A DNA stretch of 64,000 nucleotides from Saccharospirillum salsuginis (GCF_014651855.1 NZ_BMXR01000004.1:276880-340879), one strand, 5' to 3'. Shown: positions 9,207 through 19,749, counted from the stretch's first letter. Notes: generated from the sequence alone by a model not told the origin. Numbers and translations are program-made.

Positions 9207-9237
9207 TTGACTCCGTAGTTGACTACGGCCTCAAGCT
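9207..9237 (+). promoter_or_regulatory. mer operator/promoter (MerR binding site)
   Basis: A -35 TTGACT (9207-9212) is followed by the dyad CCGTAG-TTGA-CTACGG (9213-9228) and, after a 19-bp spacer, a -10-like CAAGCT (9232-9237). The dyad inside an over-long 19-bp spacer is diagnostic of MerR promoters and matches Tn501 PmerT closely. It now drives only the truncated merT. Confidence 0.85.
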
Positions 9238-9283
9238 TAACCTATCGAACAAGGCCGTAGAAGGTGTAATTGCAATATCAGAG

Positions 9284-9430
9284 TTGAATTCCGAGTCACA
9301 ATCCGGTCGCGAGTCGTTAATCGCAGGCGGGGTTGCAGCCTGCTCGCGTCGGCCTGCTGTCTGGGCACCTTGGCCCTGATCGCCCTGGGGGGTTCCGGTG
9401 CCTGGATCGGCAACCTGGCGAAGTCTGCGA
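9284..9430 (+). pseudogene. merT: Truncated, frameshifted merT (mercuric ion transporter)
   Basis: The N-terminus SESQSGRESLIAGGVAA in one frame continues as LLASACCLGTLALIALGGSG and AWIGNL in another, so one base is missing near 9336. The vicinal ACC cysteines of transmembrane helix 1 are the MerT hallmark. Similarity ends near 9430, where ISL3-type transposase sequence begins. It sits directly downstream of the mer promoter. A TTG start near 9284 is possible. Confidence 0.75.
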
Positions 9431-9436
9431 GGTACC

Positions 9437-10101
9437 GCAAGTGCGCACCGCTTCGAGACACCCCGCTACCTAGGTATCGACGAGCTGTACCTGAACCGCC
9501 GCTACCTCTGCATCCTGACCAACCTGGAGGAGCGTACCTTGTTAGACCTGCTGCCCGGTCGTCAGCAGGAGGCAGTGACGAAGCGGCTCATGAGCATGAC
9601 CGAGCGCGACAAGATCGAGATCGTCAGCATGGACATGTGGAAGCCATATCGCCGTGCCGTCCAGGCGGCGCTGCCACAGGCCCGCATCGTGGTCGATAAG
9701 TTCCATGTTGTGCGTATGGCCAACGAAGCCCTGGAGAAGGTCCGCAAGGGGCTCAGGAAGGAGCTGAAGGCCAACCAACGCCGAACCCTCAAGGGTGACC
9801 GGAAGACCTTGCTGAAGCGGGCTCACGACGTCTCCGACCGCGAACGTCTCATCATGGAAACCTGAATGGGGGCCTTCCCCCAGCTCCTGGCAGCCTACGA
9901 GCACAAGGAGCGGTTCTACCACATCTGGGACTGTGCCAGCCGGCGAGATGCTGAGCAGGCGCTGGCTGCCTGGATTGACGACATCCCAGTCACCAATGCC
10001 TTCACGGAGTCGATCAACCGGCTGGCCAAGGACAAGAACCGCGATGGCCGGGGCTACTCATTCGAGGTGATGCGGGCCCGGATGCTCTACACCACCAAGC
10101 A
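9437..10101 (+). pseudogene. ISL3-family transposase remnant
   Basis: Translation holds the ISL3 DDE core: LGIDELYLNRRYLCILTNLE, then IVVDKFHVVRMANEALEKVR and the C-terminal AFTESINRLAKDKNRDGRGY. It is dead: the N-terminal zinc-finger/HTH third is absent, a TGA interrupts it at 9863-9865 where the family has Trp (ETW/TGAF), and roughly 40 residues are missing near 9950-9990. The left end interrupts merT. The right end is cut precisely by the Tn21-type terminal repeat at 10102. I could not identify its own inverted repeats. Confidence 0.82.
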
Positions 10102-10139
10102 GGGGTCAGTTCACGAAACGGAAAAAATTGTACGCTAAG
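10102..10139 (+). repeat. Tn21-type 38-bp terminal inverted repeat
   Basis: Begins GGGGTCAGTTCACG and ends GTACGCTAAG, with the central ACGGAAAA block. Length, GGGGTC outer end and CGCTAAG inner end match the Tn21/Tn501 38-bp consensus. It is oriented so that the element lies to its right, towards ptx and the Tn21-type tnpA fragment. I found no matching partner copy. The 205 bp between it and the IS3-type element contain no recognisable gene. Confidence 0.75.
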
Positions 10140-10383
10140 CCTTTGGCATCAATGATATCGACACCATTTTTTCCACAATTCATAAAGTTGCGCAGTAATT
10201 AGTCGACGACTGGCCCTTGCTAAATAATTTTCATTTCAGCATGAGTTGTGCTTTAAAAATTCAATTCTGCAACTACACTCATTGGGCGAACAGAGCGAGA
10301 AATCCGCCGTTAATTCCAATAGCGGGTACGCGAATGAATATCAGGGTAATCCCCCCATTTTTAGCGGGGTTCAAAAGTAGACC

Positions 10384-11211
10384 TTAGGCCATCATGGCCA
10401 ACTTCTGTTGAGGGGTAATCCCTCCGAGTCCCATATTGGGTCGTTCGTGATTGTAGTGCCAGAGCCAGCGAGTGGCATAGTCCTGGACTTCTTCAGTGCT
10501 GTCGAACAAATACTGCGCCAGCCAATCGTAACGGACTGTTCGGTTGTAGCGTTCAATATAGGCATTCTGCTGCGGTTTGCCCGGCTGGATAAACGCCAGC
10601 TTGATGTCTTGTTTGTCGGCCCAGGCTGACAGCTTGCCGCTGATGTACTCAGGACCGTTGTCACAGCGAATAGAGCGCGGTTTCCCACGCCACTCAATGA
10701 TCTGCTCCAGTGATCGGATAACCCGCTCTGCCGGAAGCGAGAAGTCCACTTCGATGCCAAGGCCTTCCCGGTTAAAGTCATCAATCACATTCAGCAGTCG
10801 GTAACTGCGACCGTCGTTAAGCTGGTCGTGCATGAAGTCCATCGACCAACTGTCATTGATGATTTCCGGCACGGCCAAGGGTTCAGGCTTTTCACGAACC
10901 AGGCGCTTTTTAGGTTTGATTCGCAGATTCAGTTCCAGCTCCCGATAAATCCGGTAAACCCGTTTGTGATTCCAGGCAAAGCCTTTCACATTGCGCAAAT
11001 GCAGGAAACACAGACCAAAGCCCCAGTTCCGCTGGTTATGGGTCAGTCGGATCAGCCAGTCCGCGATTTCGGCATTCTCGCTGCTGAGCTTTGCCCGGTA
11101 GCGATAGCAGGTCTCGCTGATGCTGAACATCCAGCAAGCCAGGCGAATACTGACGTGCTTCTCATTGACGGCTTTCTGCGCCATCTCACGGCGACGAGAC
11201 GGCTTTACCAC
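10384..11211 (-). CDS. IS3-family transposase OrfB
   Basis: Integrase-core (rve) transposase subunit of 275 residues. N-terminal HTH_21-like region [19 protein letters not shown]. The DDE triad is visible as Asp in [11 protein letters not shown], Asp in [10 protein letters not shown] and Glu in [16 protein letters not shown]. It has no independent good start. It is expected to be made as an OrfAB fusion by -1 frameshifting at A-AAA-AAG near the end of orfA, which would join the frames as [11 protein letters not shown]. No internal stop is present, so the element may be active. Confidence 0.92.
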   Translation of the reverse strand: MVKPSRRREMAQKAVNEKHVSIRLACWMFSISETCYRYRAKLSSENAEIADWLIRLTHNQRNWGFGLCFLHLRNVKGFAWNHKRVYRIYRELELNLRIKPKKRLVREKPEPLAVPEIINDSWSMDFMHDQLNDGRSYRLLNVIDDFNREGLGIEVDFSLPAERVIRSLEQIIEWRGKPRSIRCDNGPEYISGKLSAWADKQDIKLAFIQPGKPQQNAYIERYNRTVRYDWLAQYLFDSTEEVQDYATRWLWHYNHERPNMGLGGITPQQKLAMMA

Positions 11212-11471
11212 TTTTTTTCGATAGCTTCCTTGAGGATGTCAGCCTTCAATCGTTCCTCGGCATACATCTTCTTGAGCCGGCGGTTTTCATCCTCCAGCTC
11301 TTTCAAGCGAGCCATCATGGACGCGTCCATGCCACCGAACTTGGCCCGCCATTTATAAAAACTGGCGTTGCTCATGCCGTGCTCTCGGCACAGCTCCGGG
11401 ACCGGCACGCCGTTCTCGGCTTGCTTGAGGATCGACAGGATCTGGCTGTCGGAAAAACGTGACTTCTTCAT
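11205..11471 (-). CDS. IS3-family transposase OrfA
   Basis: An 88-residue DNA-binding subunit: [20 protein letters not shown], then [23 protein letters not shown] (HTH_Tnp_1), then a leucine-zipper-like [16 protein letters not shown]. The start at 11471 fits the family length; the longer ORF to 11519 adds an unrelated leader. Its last codons contain the A7G run expected for programmed -1 frameshifting into orfB. Confidence 0.92.
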   Translation of the reverse strand: MKKSRFSDSQILSILKQAENGVPVPELCREHGMSNASFYKWRAKFGGMDASMMARLKELEDENRRLKKMYAEERLKADILKEAIEKKW

Positions 11472-11542
11472 GCAGAATCTCCCTGCGTCTAGCTTACGGA
11501 AAATTCTACTTTTGATCACCGCTGTTTTTCGGGGGGATTACC

Positions 11543-11720
11543 GCCCGTTATCGCCAGTTCTGGCAAACCTGTTTCTGCATTATGCATTGGATCGTTGGCT
11601 GACCGTTCGTCATCCGGATATCCCATTCTGCCGATATGCAGATGACGGAATACTGCGTTGTCGAAGTGAGCGTGAGGCTCAGTATCTGCATTCCCAGCTA
11701 GATATGCGTGAGGTGGACCC
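11543..11720 (+). pseudogene. Group II intron reverse transcriptase/maturase fragment
   Basis: The reading frame gives SPVLANLFLHYALDRWL and then FCRYADDGILRCRSEREAQ. These are the P-S-L-L-A-N and Y-A-D-D motifs of group II intron RTs (fingers/palm). About 55 residues remain of some 420-470. The left side is cut by the IS3 element and the right side stops at the ptxE 3' end. No intron RNA domain V was recognised. Confidence 0.72.
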
Positions 11721-11725
11721 AATAG

Positions 11726-12586
11726 CTATTCACAGAGATGCCCAACAAACGAGTATACTGGCCTGTGTTTGTCCAGGCTGCTCGGATAAATCACCATCAG
11801 CTCCTTGCTAAGGCCAGGCTCACTCACGGGAATAGCCACCAGACTTCCATTTTGGACCTCCTCCCGTACAGAACTTTCAAGCACCAACGATGCGCCAAGT
11901 CCGACCTTAACCGCTTGCTTGACGGCTTCGGTGCTACCCAGCTGCATAGATACCGTCGGAAATGGCCCATGCTCACCGAAGTAGGTCGCCAAAAGCCGGC
12001 CAGTGCCGGTGCCGGGTTCGCCGCCGATCAGAGCCATGTTAGACAGCGTATCGCGGTCGATATCGGTTCGACGGGCTAACGGGTGACCAGGCGGAACGAT
12101 TAGAACAACGGGCTCGTTACGCCACGCCTGAGCATGGAATCCGGGTAGATCATGCCACCACTCCATAATCGCCACGTCCAGCTCACCGTCCGATAAATGC
12201 CGTGCAATAGTCGGATTGGAATCTATTACCACATCCACCTCGGGCCCTACGCCCAGCTCCTTGTAACGACGGATGTAGGGCTGGAGCATATAAATCCCAA
12301 TATTGGAGCTCGCCCCAACGCGAAGTCGAGCCTCCATAATGGAAGATCTCGCCTGCTCCTCCAGCCGGAGCAGACTTCGGGCAAAAGGCAACAAGGTTAA
12401 GGCAGCCCGGGTTGGCTCACAGCCAGAGCGCCCCCTGTGGACCAATAAAACGCCAAGTTGGTTTTCGAGTTTTTGAAGGTGCTGGGACAGTGTGGGTTGT
12501 GCGATGTCCAACTGGCGGGCTGCGGCCTGAAACCCGTTGTGGTCCAGCACCGCCACGAAACTCTTCAGCCAGACAAGATTCAGCAT
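11726..12586 (-). CDS. ptxE: LysR-type regulator PtxE
   Basis: A LysR-family regulator of 286 residues: N-terminal winged HTH ([20 protein letters not shown], residues 20-40) and a periplasmic-binding-like effector domain. It overlaps ptxD by 7 bp, matching the ptxABCDE order of Pseudomonas stutzeri WM88, where ptxE is the last gene. Its exact role is unclear in the model system; a local regulatory role responding to phosphite or phosphate status is inferred. Confidence 0.87.
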   Translation of the reverse strand: MLNLVWLKSFVAVLDHNGFQAAARQLDIAQPTLSQHLQKLENQLGVLLVHRGRSGCEPTRAALTLLPFARSLLRLEEQARSSIMEARLRVGASSNIGIYMLQPYIRRYKELGVGPEVDVVIDSNPTIARHLSDGELDVAIMEWWHDLPGFHAQAWRNEPVVLIVPPGHPLARRTDIDRDTLSNMALIGGEPGTGTGRLLATYFGEHGPFPTVSMQLGSTEAVKQAVKVGLGASLVLESSVREEVQNGSLVAIPVSEPGLSKELMVIYPSSLDKHRPVYSFVGHLCE

Positions 12587-13590
12587 GGGCCGCTCTCGCG
12601 GCCACTGGGATCATTGATCGCATCATCCGGCCGCTCACCCCGAAGCACTTGCAGAATGTTCCGAGCAGCGCGTTGCTCGATAGCCAGACGCACCTGGCTG
12701 ACTGCCGATCCGATGTGAGCAGTAAACAGCGTGTTGGGGTGGGCCCTGAGCCCCTGGGCGATCTCCCTCGGACGATCTTCTCTCGCCCAATCTTCCATCT
12801 CAAACACATCAGCGGCGTACCCCCCCAACTGACCGGATTGAAGCGCTTGCAGAACACTACCCTCATCCACCACAGATCCACGGCAGGGATTGATAAGGAA
12901 TGCGCCCGGTTTCATTCCTGTTAGCGTTTCGCGATTAATGGTGTGGAGGGTTTGCTCATTGAGCGCCAGTGCCAGGATCACAATATCTGACTGGGCCAGC
13001 AGCATCTTGAGGGGAGTATGGGACAAACCCAGTGCCTGCTCATGCTGCACGGGTAAACGTTCCGGCTGGGAATAGATTAAATCCGCTCCCCATCCGTTCA
13101 GGCGCTGCGCCACCGCTTGGCCGATGGCCCCCATACCCACAATACCAATCCGTGAGCCTTCGATCCCCTGCCCATAGAAGCGTGGTGTCCAGCCAGTAAA
13201 TTCACCGGATCGAACGAAGTGGTCCGCCGCCTTGACTTGTCGGGTGAGACTGATCGTCAGCCCGACCGTTAGCTCTGCAGTAGGCACGGTTAGCAAATCC
13301 GGTACAAATGTCAGCCAAACCCCATGACGCGTGCAGGCATCCACATCAAAGTTGTCATAGCCTTTCAGGGCTGCACCAATCACCTTCAAGCGCGGACACC
13401 CCTGTAGGAACTCCACTCCAACTCGGTCTGGCATGAACGCCATCATCGCATCAGCGTCTGCAACGCGCGCAGCCACTTCCTCCTGGGGCAACGTGGCGCC
13501 GGATTGGTTGGTGACCAGCTCGCAATCTTGGGCAAGTTCATCCAGAACACTGTCATGGATCTTATGGGTTATCACAACCTTGGGTTTCAT
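12580..13590 (-). CDS. ptxD: Phosphite dehydrogenase PtxD
   Basis: Oxidises phosphite to phosphate with reduction of NAD+, a cytoplasmic member of the D-2-hydroxyacid dehydrogenase family (336 residues). All key positions align without gaps to P. stutzeri PtxD: Met53, Lys76 (ALKGYDNFD), the Rossmann motif GIVGMGAIG (residues 149-157), Arg237 ([10 protein letters not shown]), Glu266 (DVFEMEDW) and His292 (FTAHIGSAV). The dinucleotide-specificity positions 175/176, Glu-Ala in P. stutzeri, are Gln-Pro here, so NAD versus NADP preference may differ. It follows ptxC by 9 bp and overlaps ptxE, within one operon. Confidence 0.95.
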   Translation of the reverse strand: MKPKVVITHKIHDSVLDELAQDCELVTNQSGATLPQEEVAARVADADAMMAFMPDRVGVEFLQGCPRLKVIGAALKGYDNFDVDACTRHGVWLTFVPDLLTVPTAELTVGLTISLTRQVKAADHFVRSGEFTGWTPRFYGQGIEGSRIGIVGMGAIGQAVAQRLNGWGADLIYSQPERLPVQHEQALGLSHTPLKMLLAQSDIVILALALNEQTLHTINRETLTGMKPGAFLINPCRGSVVDEGSVLQALQSGQLGGYAADVFEMEDWAREDRPREIAQGLRAHPNTLFTAHIGSAVSQVRLAIEQRAARNILQVLRGERPDDAINDPSGRESGPC

Positions 13591-13599
13591 CGACGTTCC

Positions 13600-14430
13600 T
13601 TATTTGAATTTCTTACGAAGGCGGCCACTGAGACTGTCCACGACGGTGACCATCAACAAGATGACAATGAGAATGGCGCTGACTTCCTGATACTGCATGA
13701 TTCTCAGCGAGCCCATCAATTCGAAGCCAATACCACCGGCACCCACCATGCCCATTACGGTCGAGGCACGGAAATTGTATTCCCAGCGATAAATGGACAC
13801 GTCCGCGAATTGAGGAAGTGCTTGTGGCAGCACGGCGTGATAGAGCACCTGCAAGCGAGTAGCGCCGGCAGCATCGGCCGCTTCCACTGGCGCCTCATCT
13901 ACATGCTCAATCGCTTCGGCAAAAAACTTTCCAACCATGCCAATGGAGTGAAGACCGAGCGCCAGTACGCCAGGCAACGCCCCAAAACCAACAGCAGCCA
14001 CGAAGATGATGCCCATGATCAGTTCCGGGACTGAACGCAAACCGTTTAAAAGGGTTCGAGTTACTTGGAACACCACCGGATGTGGAGAGGTGTTGCGCGC
14101 AGCCAGGAATGCCAGTGGCACAGACAAGGTTACTGCAATGGCAGTACCGGCAATGCTCATCGCAAGCGTGTCGATTAACGGCGACACCCAGCTGGCCACA
14201 TTGGTGAAGTCAGGTGGAAGAGATTCGCCAATGAGTGTGCCTATGGCTGGCACGCCATTGGCAAGTGTATTGAAATTGAGCAGCCCTACGTACCAACTTG
14301 CGACAAAAATGATGAGCAGCACTAACAGCGACTGTCCGAGTTTTTTCCGCCAGCCTTTCGCGTGCTCATCCAGCACGGAGGCCGACGGGGCCGGCGACAG
14401 AGTCGCCGGTTCCGTCGTTGTATAGTTCAT
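13600..14430 (-). CDS. ptxC: Phosphite ABC transporter permease PtxC
   Basis: Inner-membrane permease of the PhnE family (276 residues) that moves phosphite across the membrane with PtxA and PtxB. Several transmembrane segments are visible, starting at LLVLLIIFVASWYVGLL, and the coupling EAA-type loop is GVLALGLHSIGMVGKFFAEA. ATG 14430 has GAGGAG upstream; the longer ORF to 14493 adds residues overlapping ptxB. It lies 10 bp after the ptxB stop. Confidence 0.92.
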   Translation of the reverse strand: MNYTTTEPATLSPAPSASVLDEHAKGWRKKLGQSLLVLLIIFVASWYVGLLNFNTLANGVPAIGTLIGESLPPDFTNVASWVSPLIDTLAMSIAGTAIAVTLSVPLAFLAARNTSPHPVVFQVTRTLLNGLRSVPELIMGIIFVAAVGFGALPGVLALGLHSIGMVGKFFAEAIEHVDEAPVEAADAAGATRLQVLYHAVLPQALPQFADVSIYRWEYNFRASTVMGMVGAGGIGFELMGSLRIMQYQEVSAILIVILLMVTVVDSLSGRLRKKFK

Positions 14431-14440
14431 GGGGCACTCC

Positions 14441-16146
<1,706 letters not shown>

Positions 16147-16197
16147 AGGATCACCTTTTGCAATAAATAAGCTCGCCGTATTGCGAGTTACAATTGA

Positions 16198-16242
16198 ACG
16201 ATAAAGCTGAGAGATGACACCGTCGTGTCACTGACGTGACAG
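16198..16242 (-). promoter_or_regulatory. Pho-box-like promoter of the ptx operon
   Basis: Reading towards ptxA, three 7-bp repeats sit at exact 11-bp spacing: CTGTCAC (16242-16236), GTGACAC (16231-16225) and GTGTCAT (16220-16214). The first and third match the Pho-box unit CTGTCAT at 6 of 7. A -10-like TATCGT (16203-16198) follows the last repeat by 10 bp, the usual place in PhoB-activated promoters, which lack a -35. PhoB control is inferred. The same bases also contain the palindrome TGACAC-CGTC-GTGTCA. Confidence 0.62.
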
Positions 16243-16562
16243 TTTGATGAAGTGCTTTTGGTTCGCAAGGATTTTCCGAAGGGCTCTGTGAAATACATGG
16301 AGCTCAGCCAAAGTGGAACGAGCCACCCAGGAGCTTAAGCAACAAAAATTGCGTTCCACCGTCAGTCGGCGAATCTCACGGTACAGTTCGTCCGTGCTGA
16401 GTTCATCGAATTGCTTACCGACTATACTCTTGCCTTCGAGGAGGTCGGACGCGCTCTCCAATAGGTCGCGCTTCCAGGTGCTGACTATGGTGGGGTGGAT
16501 CTGGAAACGGGCAGCAATTCAAGGTGTGGCCTTAAGGGTGGGCAAGGACAGCCTTGCACTTA
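16228..16562 (-). pseudogene. IS3-family OrfA remnant
   Basis: The minus strand reads AARFQIHPTIVSTWKRDLLE, then SASDLLEG, TDELYREIRRLTVERNF, which is the HTH and zipper region of an IS3-family OrfA (STWKR and LTVERDF motifs). An in-frame TGA precedes AARF and the zipper runs into an unrelated frame, so it is broken. It differs from the intact IS3 element at 10345-11542. Its degraded 3' end now supplies part of the ptx promoter region. Confidence 0.62.
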
Positions 16563-16573
16563 CTAATTCGAAA

Positions 16574-17009
16574 TAAAGTAAGCAGGGCACTGTCACCGCA
16601 TCACTGATGCTGCGCAAGCTCGGGAGCTATCCGCGTCAGAATGGCCTCGCGATCGCATTGCGCGAGCTGGGCCGCATTGAGCGAACATTATTCGCACTCG
16701 ACTGGATGCAAAACGTCGAACTGCGTCGCCGCGTGCAGGTTGGTTTGAATAAGGGCGAGGCTAAGAACGCGCTGGCTCGTGCCGTCTTCCTGAACCGGCT
16801 CGGTGAACTCCGCGATCGCAGTTACGAGAATCAACGCTACCGTGCAAGCGGACTCAATCTCGTCGTCAGCGCTATTATCCTTTGGAATACGGTTTATATG
16901 GAGCGGGCGGTTCAAGCACTGCGCGAAGACGGCCGGGATATCGACGAGACGCTTCTGCGGCATCTTTCTCCCTTGGGCTGGGAGCACATCAACCTGACCG
17001 GCGACTATA
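16574..17009 (+). pseudogene. tnpA: Tn21-type TnpA C-terminal fragment
   Basis: About 145 residues of the catalytic C-terminus of a Tn21/Tn501-type transposase: [54 protein letters not shown] and [14 protein letters not shown]. The normal continuation LWR is lost at 17009. The rest of the gene is missing upstream. With the Tn21-type terminal repeat at 10102, it marks an older transposon nested in the present one. Confidence 0.85.
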
Positions 17010-17065
17010 AAGGATGTCAAACAACTATCCTGCTGCGCGGGATAAGGCAAGGCCCCGTGAATGAT

Positions 17066-17278
17066 ATGCGAGAAATCGTGAATCGGCTGGGCCTGACCGG
17101 AGAAGCGGAGGCCACGCTTCATGTGGCGCTATTGCGTGAGCTGGTCCAGGGTCGTCCTGTCACTCTTAAGCGGCTTGCAGCGTCGCTCAACTGGACGACG
17201 GACCAGGTGGTGCAGGTGCGGGAACAGCTGCCTTGCGGAACCGTCGAGTATGACGGTCAGGGGTTGGTCGGTTCGTAG
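17066..17278 (+). pseudogene. merB: merB (organomercurial lyase) N-terminal fragment
   Basis: The reading frame fused to the TnpA remnant continues as [20 protein letters not shown] and then [16 protein letters not shown], matching the N-terminal winged-helix part of MerB (LLRELAKGRPVSRTTLAG region). It stops at 17276-17278, before the catalytic cysteines, with about 70 of 210 residues. It is consistent with the mer remnants on the left side of the ptx cargo. Confidence 0.6.
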
Positions 17279-17439
17279 CTAATCTGGGCCCAACCGGGCG
17301 CCCTTTCTCACCCAATGTGGTCCCACTGCTCAGGATAATTGCGGGCCCAACAGATTAGCTTTGTGAGCCACTACAGATACCTGTTCATCGTATTCTGAGT
17401 GCTTCCGGGCAGCGTAGCCAGCCGCGACCACACTCACCA

Positions 17440-18429
17440 TTAGTCGGTGTCCCGGATCAACCTGGCGACTTTGGTCAGTAAGGTGTTTGCGGCGTTGTCC
17501 GTAAATTGCTGTCCTTCCTCGATGTAGCCCCGCACCGTCCCGTCATGCTTCCAGCCACCCTGGCGCTTGATCTGCGCAAAGTCGACCTTTTCCCGCGCGG
17601 CGGCGGTGGATAGACCGCGCCGGAAGCTGTGACTGCTCAGGGTCGGCACGAAGTCCAGGCCGCAGGTTTCCCCAAGCGCTTTCAGGATTCGGTTCACCGA
17701 CCCGCCTGAAAGGGCCTGGGATTGCAACCGATCCCAGCGGTTGACGGCGCGGAAGACGGGGCCTTCGTGAATGCCGGCATGCTCTAGCCAGGTTTCGAGG
17801 GCGCTGACCGGGCAGACCAGCTCGTTGCCCCGAGGCAGGGCCCGCTTCAGGCCTTCACCGTGAGGGTCTGTTTTAGAGCGCGGCAGGGTCACCACCAGCC
17901 CTTCCGGCTCCCACGACAAGTGCTTCACCTCAATCGCTACCAATTCACTGCGGCGAAACGCCCCAAAAAAACCGACCTGCAGCAGGGCCCAGTCACGATG
18001 CTTCTTGAGCGAGTCAGGCTGTTGCTGGAGTGTTTCCAGGAAGGCCGCAATGTGTTCGAGGCGCAGCGCCCGGGCTTGCCGTTTCGGCCGACCATGGGCG
18101 CGACGAATCCCTTCCAACGTTTTGCGCACGCCGGGGTCTCGAGCGGGATCACGCAATCCCTGAGTCTGGTGCCAGCGCCCCAGGGCCGTCAGGTAAACAT
18201 CCAGCGTGCGAGGATTAAGCGCGTCTGCCTGATCGGACAGATAGGCCGCAAGGGTCGCCGGCTGTGTCGGGAGACGTCCACCCCAGCGCTCAAAGCTGCG
18301 AATGGCCGCACGGTAGGTCCGCCGCGTGTTGTCGGTGGTGGCCATGTGGATGTACCGATTAGCCGTATCGGCTAATACGGTCTTTTCCGCGTTACGTAAT
18401 GTGGACTTGACGGTGGGTTTTGGATCCAT
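17440..18429 (-). CDS. tnpS: Tyrosine recombinase TnpS (cointegrate resolvase)
   Basis: A tyrosine recombinase of 329 residues. The catalytic residues are Arg in FGAFRRSELVAIEV, Lys in LPRSKTDPHG, the His-x-x-Arg of SHSFRRGLSTAA, the His of GGWKHDGTVRGY and the Tyr of GYIEEGQQF. An N-terminal SAM-like core-binding domain covers residues 25-110. ATG 18429 has GGAG upstream. It is divergent from the KfrA/TnpT-like gene, with a loxP-like palindrome between them. This is the Tn4651-type system that resolves cointegrates after replicative transposition. Confidence 0.85.
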   Translation of the reverse strand: MDPKPTVKSTLRNAEKTVLADTANRYIHMATTDNTRRTYRAAIRSFERWGGRLPTQPATLAAYLSDQADALNPRTLDVYLTALGRWHQTQGLRDPARDPGVRKTLEGIRRAHGRPKRQARALRLEHIAAFLETLQQQPDSLKKHRDWALLQVGFFGAFRRSELVAIEVKHLSWEPEGLVVTLPRSKTDPHGEGLKRALPRGNELVCPVSALETWLEHAGIHEGPVFRAVNRWDRLQSQALSGGSVNRILKALGETCGLDFVPTLSSHSFRRGLSTAAAREKVDFAQIKRQGGWKHDGTVRGYIEEGQQFTDNAANTLLTKVARLIRDTD

Positions 18430-18508
18430 GACCGCTCCAATTCGAGGCGTGCTTTCAAGAGCCGCTGATGTACCGGCGTTACAGGAGCAGGATAGAACAG
18501 ACCACACA

Positions 18509-18542
18509 CTAACGCACGTTAACGCGATTTAACGTGCGTTAG
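18509..18542. promoter_or_regulatory. Core recombination site (res/rst-like), loxP-like 34-bp palindrome
   Basis: Perfect 14-bp arms CTAACGCACGTTAA (18509-18522) and TTAACGTGCGTTAG (18529-18542) flank the 6-bp spacer CGCGAT. Size and geometry are those of a tyrosine-recombinase core site. It sits between divergent tnpS and tnpT, where Tn4651-type elements keep their resolution site. Confidence 0.78.
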
Positions 18543-18580
18543 GAATCTTAAATAAATTTTGTTAACTATCGAATAAATAA

Positions 18581-18592
18581 TGTAATATTACA
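18581..18592. promoter_or_regulatory. Palindrome upstream of tnpT
   Basis: TGTAATATTACA is a perfect 12-bp palindrome in an A+T-rich stretch, 12-33 bp before the possible tnpT starts. It could be an operator for the KfrA-like TnpT or an accessory site for recombination; this is inference. Confidence 0.4.
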
Positions 18593-18603
18593 TATCACGT
18601 TAT

Positions 18604-19680
18604 ATGATAAAAATGAGGCATGTCATGGCCCGCGCCGGAATTACTTACCAGGATGTCGCCAACGCTGCGCAACGCGTCCGCCAACGCGGTGACGAGCCCA
18701 CTGTCGACCGGGTGCGATCGGAACTCGGTACCGGCAGTCGCAGCACTCTCGGGCCAATGCTGAAACGTTGGAAAACAGGCAGCGAAGCCGCAGCGGATCT
18801 GAACGGACTCCCGGCTGACTTGGTGGCCGCCGTGAAAGCCCTGCATGAGCGAGCTCAATACGCGGCCGATGAACGTATTACGCAGGAGCGCGAAGCGCAC
18901 CAGACGCTGGAACAGCAGTGGCGCACCGAGCTGGAAGAGGTGCGGCAGCGGTGCGAGTCACTGGAAGAGCAACGCTGCGGGCTGGAGAAGTCCAATGAAG
19001 CGCTTCGCAACGAAAGCGATGCCCAGGCCCACGCTCTTCAACAGGAACAGCTCCGGGCGGCCTCACTCACGTCCAAACTGGAGGCAAGTCAGGAGAAACT
19101 CAGTGAGACCACTGCAACCGTCCAAGAGATGAAGCAGGAAAACCGCGATATCCGCAGCCATTTCGAGCACTACCAGCAGGAGATTGCCGAGGATCGCCGT
19201 CATGAACGGGACCAGTTCCACAGGACCCAGTCAGGGCTGGAGGGTCAGGTGGATCAGTTGACGCAGCAGCTCCGTTCCAGCGAACAGGACCGCGACACGC
19301 TGAGACAACATCGCGACCAAATAAACCAGCGCTATGAGGCCAGTCAGGATCACGCTGAAAACTTGAAAGAAAAATTGCACGCGAGCCAGGCCGTCATAAC
19401 GCAATGGGCAACGCGAACAGAAACGCTGGAAGCGACAGTCGACCGCCTCCAGTTGGAGCGAGATAGCGACGCCGAACACCGGGAGAAGCTTGGTGCGGCC
19501 CTAACGGATTCTGAAAAACATCTCGCGGCCTGCCAGCAGCGGATCTCCGACCTCAGAGAGCGCGTGGCAGCGGCTGACGACCGAAACCAGTTTCTCAACG
19601 ATCAGAATCGCGAATTACTGCAGGAAAAAGCTGTCCTCCAGGGTCAGTTGAAACAACTACAAACAAGCCTGGCTAAATAG
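18604..19680 (+). CDS. tnpT: TnpT-like recombination helper, KfrA N-domain plus long coiled coil
   Basis: The first 65 residues are a KfrA-type DNA-binding domain (ARAGITYQDVANAAQRVRQR, then EPTVDRVRSELGTGSRSTLG). Residues 80-355 are an almost unbroken coiled coil rich in Glu, Gln and Leu. Tn4651-type transposons carry such a protein (TnpT), which binds the resolution site and stimulates TnpS. ATG 18604 is the longest start; ATG 18625 (MARAGI) has a GAGG 8 bp upstream and is more likely. It is divergent from tnpS. Confidence 0.8.
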   Translation: MIKMRHVMARAGITYQDVANAAQRVRQRGDEPTVDRVRSELGTGSRSTLGPMLKRWKTGSEAAADLNGLPADLVAAVKALHERAQYAADERITQEREAHQTLEQQWRTELEEVRQRCESLEEQRCGLEKSNEALRNESDAQAHALQQEQLRAASLTSKLEASQEKLSETTATVQEMKQENRDIRSHFEHYQQEIAEDRRHERDQFHRTQSGLEGQVDQLTQQLRSSEQDRDTLRQHRDQINQRYEASQDHAENLKEKLHASQAVITQWATRTETLEATVDRLQLERDSDAEHREKLGAALTDSEKHLAACQQRISDLRERVAAADDRNQFLNDQNRELLQEKAVLQGQLKQLQTSLAK

Positions 19681-19749
19681 CCCGCTATTGTCTCGGCCTG
19701 ATCATCCCTGAGAGTTGCGAGTGATGCCAATCGCGCAAGAAGTAGTTAG

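Larger units (their letters stand above)
10345..11542 (-). mobile_element. IS3-family insertion sequence (IS407-like)
   Basis: About 1.2 kb with orfA and orfB in overlapping frames. Imperfect terminal repeats were found: left TAATCCCCCC...GTTCAAAAGTAGA (10347-10382) and right, read on the other strand, TAATCCCCCC...GATCAAAAGTAGA (11540-11505). The outermost base pairs and the target duplication could not be fixed. It separates the Tn21-type terminal repeat from the group II intron RT fragment. Confidence 0.82.

Noticed and set aside
16228..16461. A real 77-residue gene upstream of ptxA
   Set aside because: Its N-terminal half is an IS3 OrfA fragment and the rest is out of frame; an in-frame stop precedes the start region.
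16607..17278. A single 223-residue functional protein
   Set aside because: The frame is a chance fusion: Tn21-type TnpA up to about residue 134, then about 19 unrelated residues, then a MerB N-terminus.
17440..18429. Integron integrase or phage integrase
   Set aside because: No attC-like sites or gene cassettes are nearby, and the divergent KfrA/TnpT partner with a symmetric core site inside Tn3-type ends fits a transposon resolvase better.
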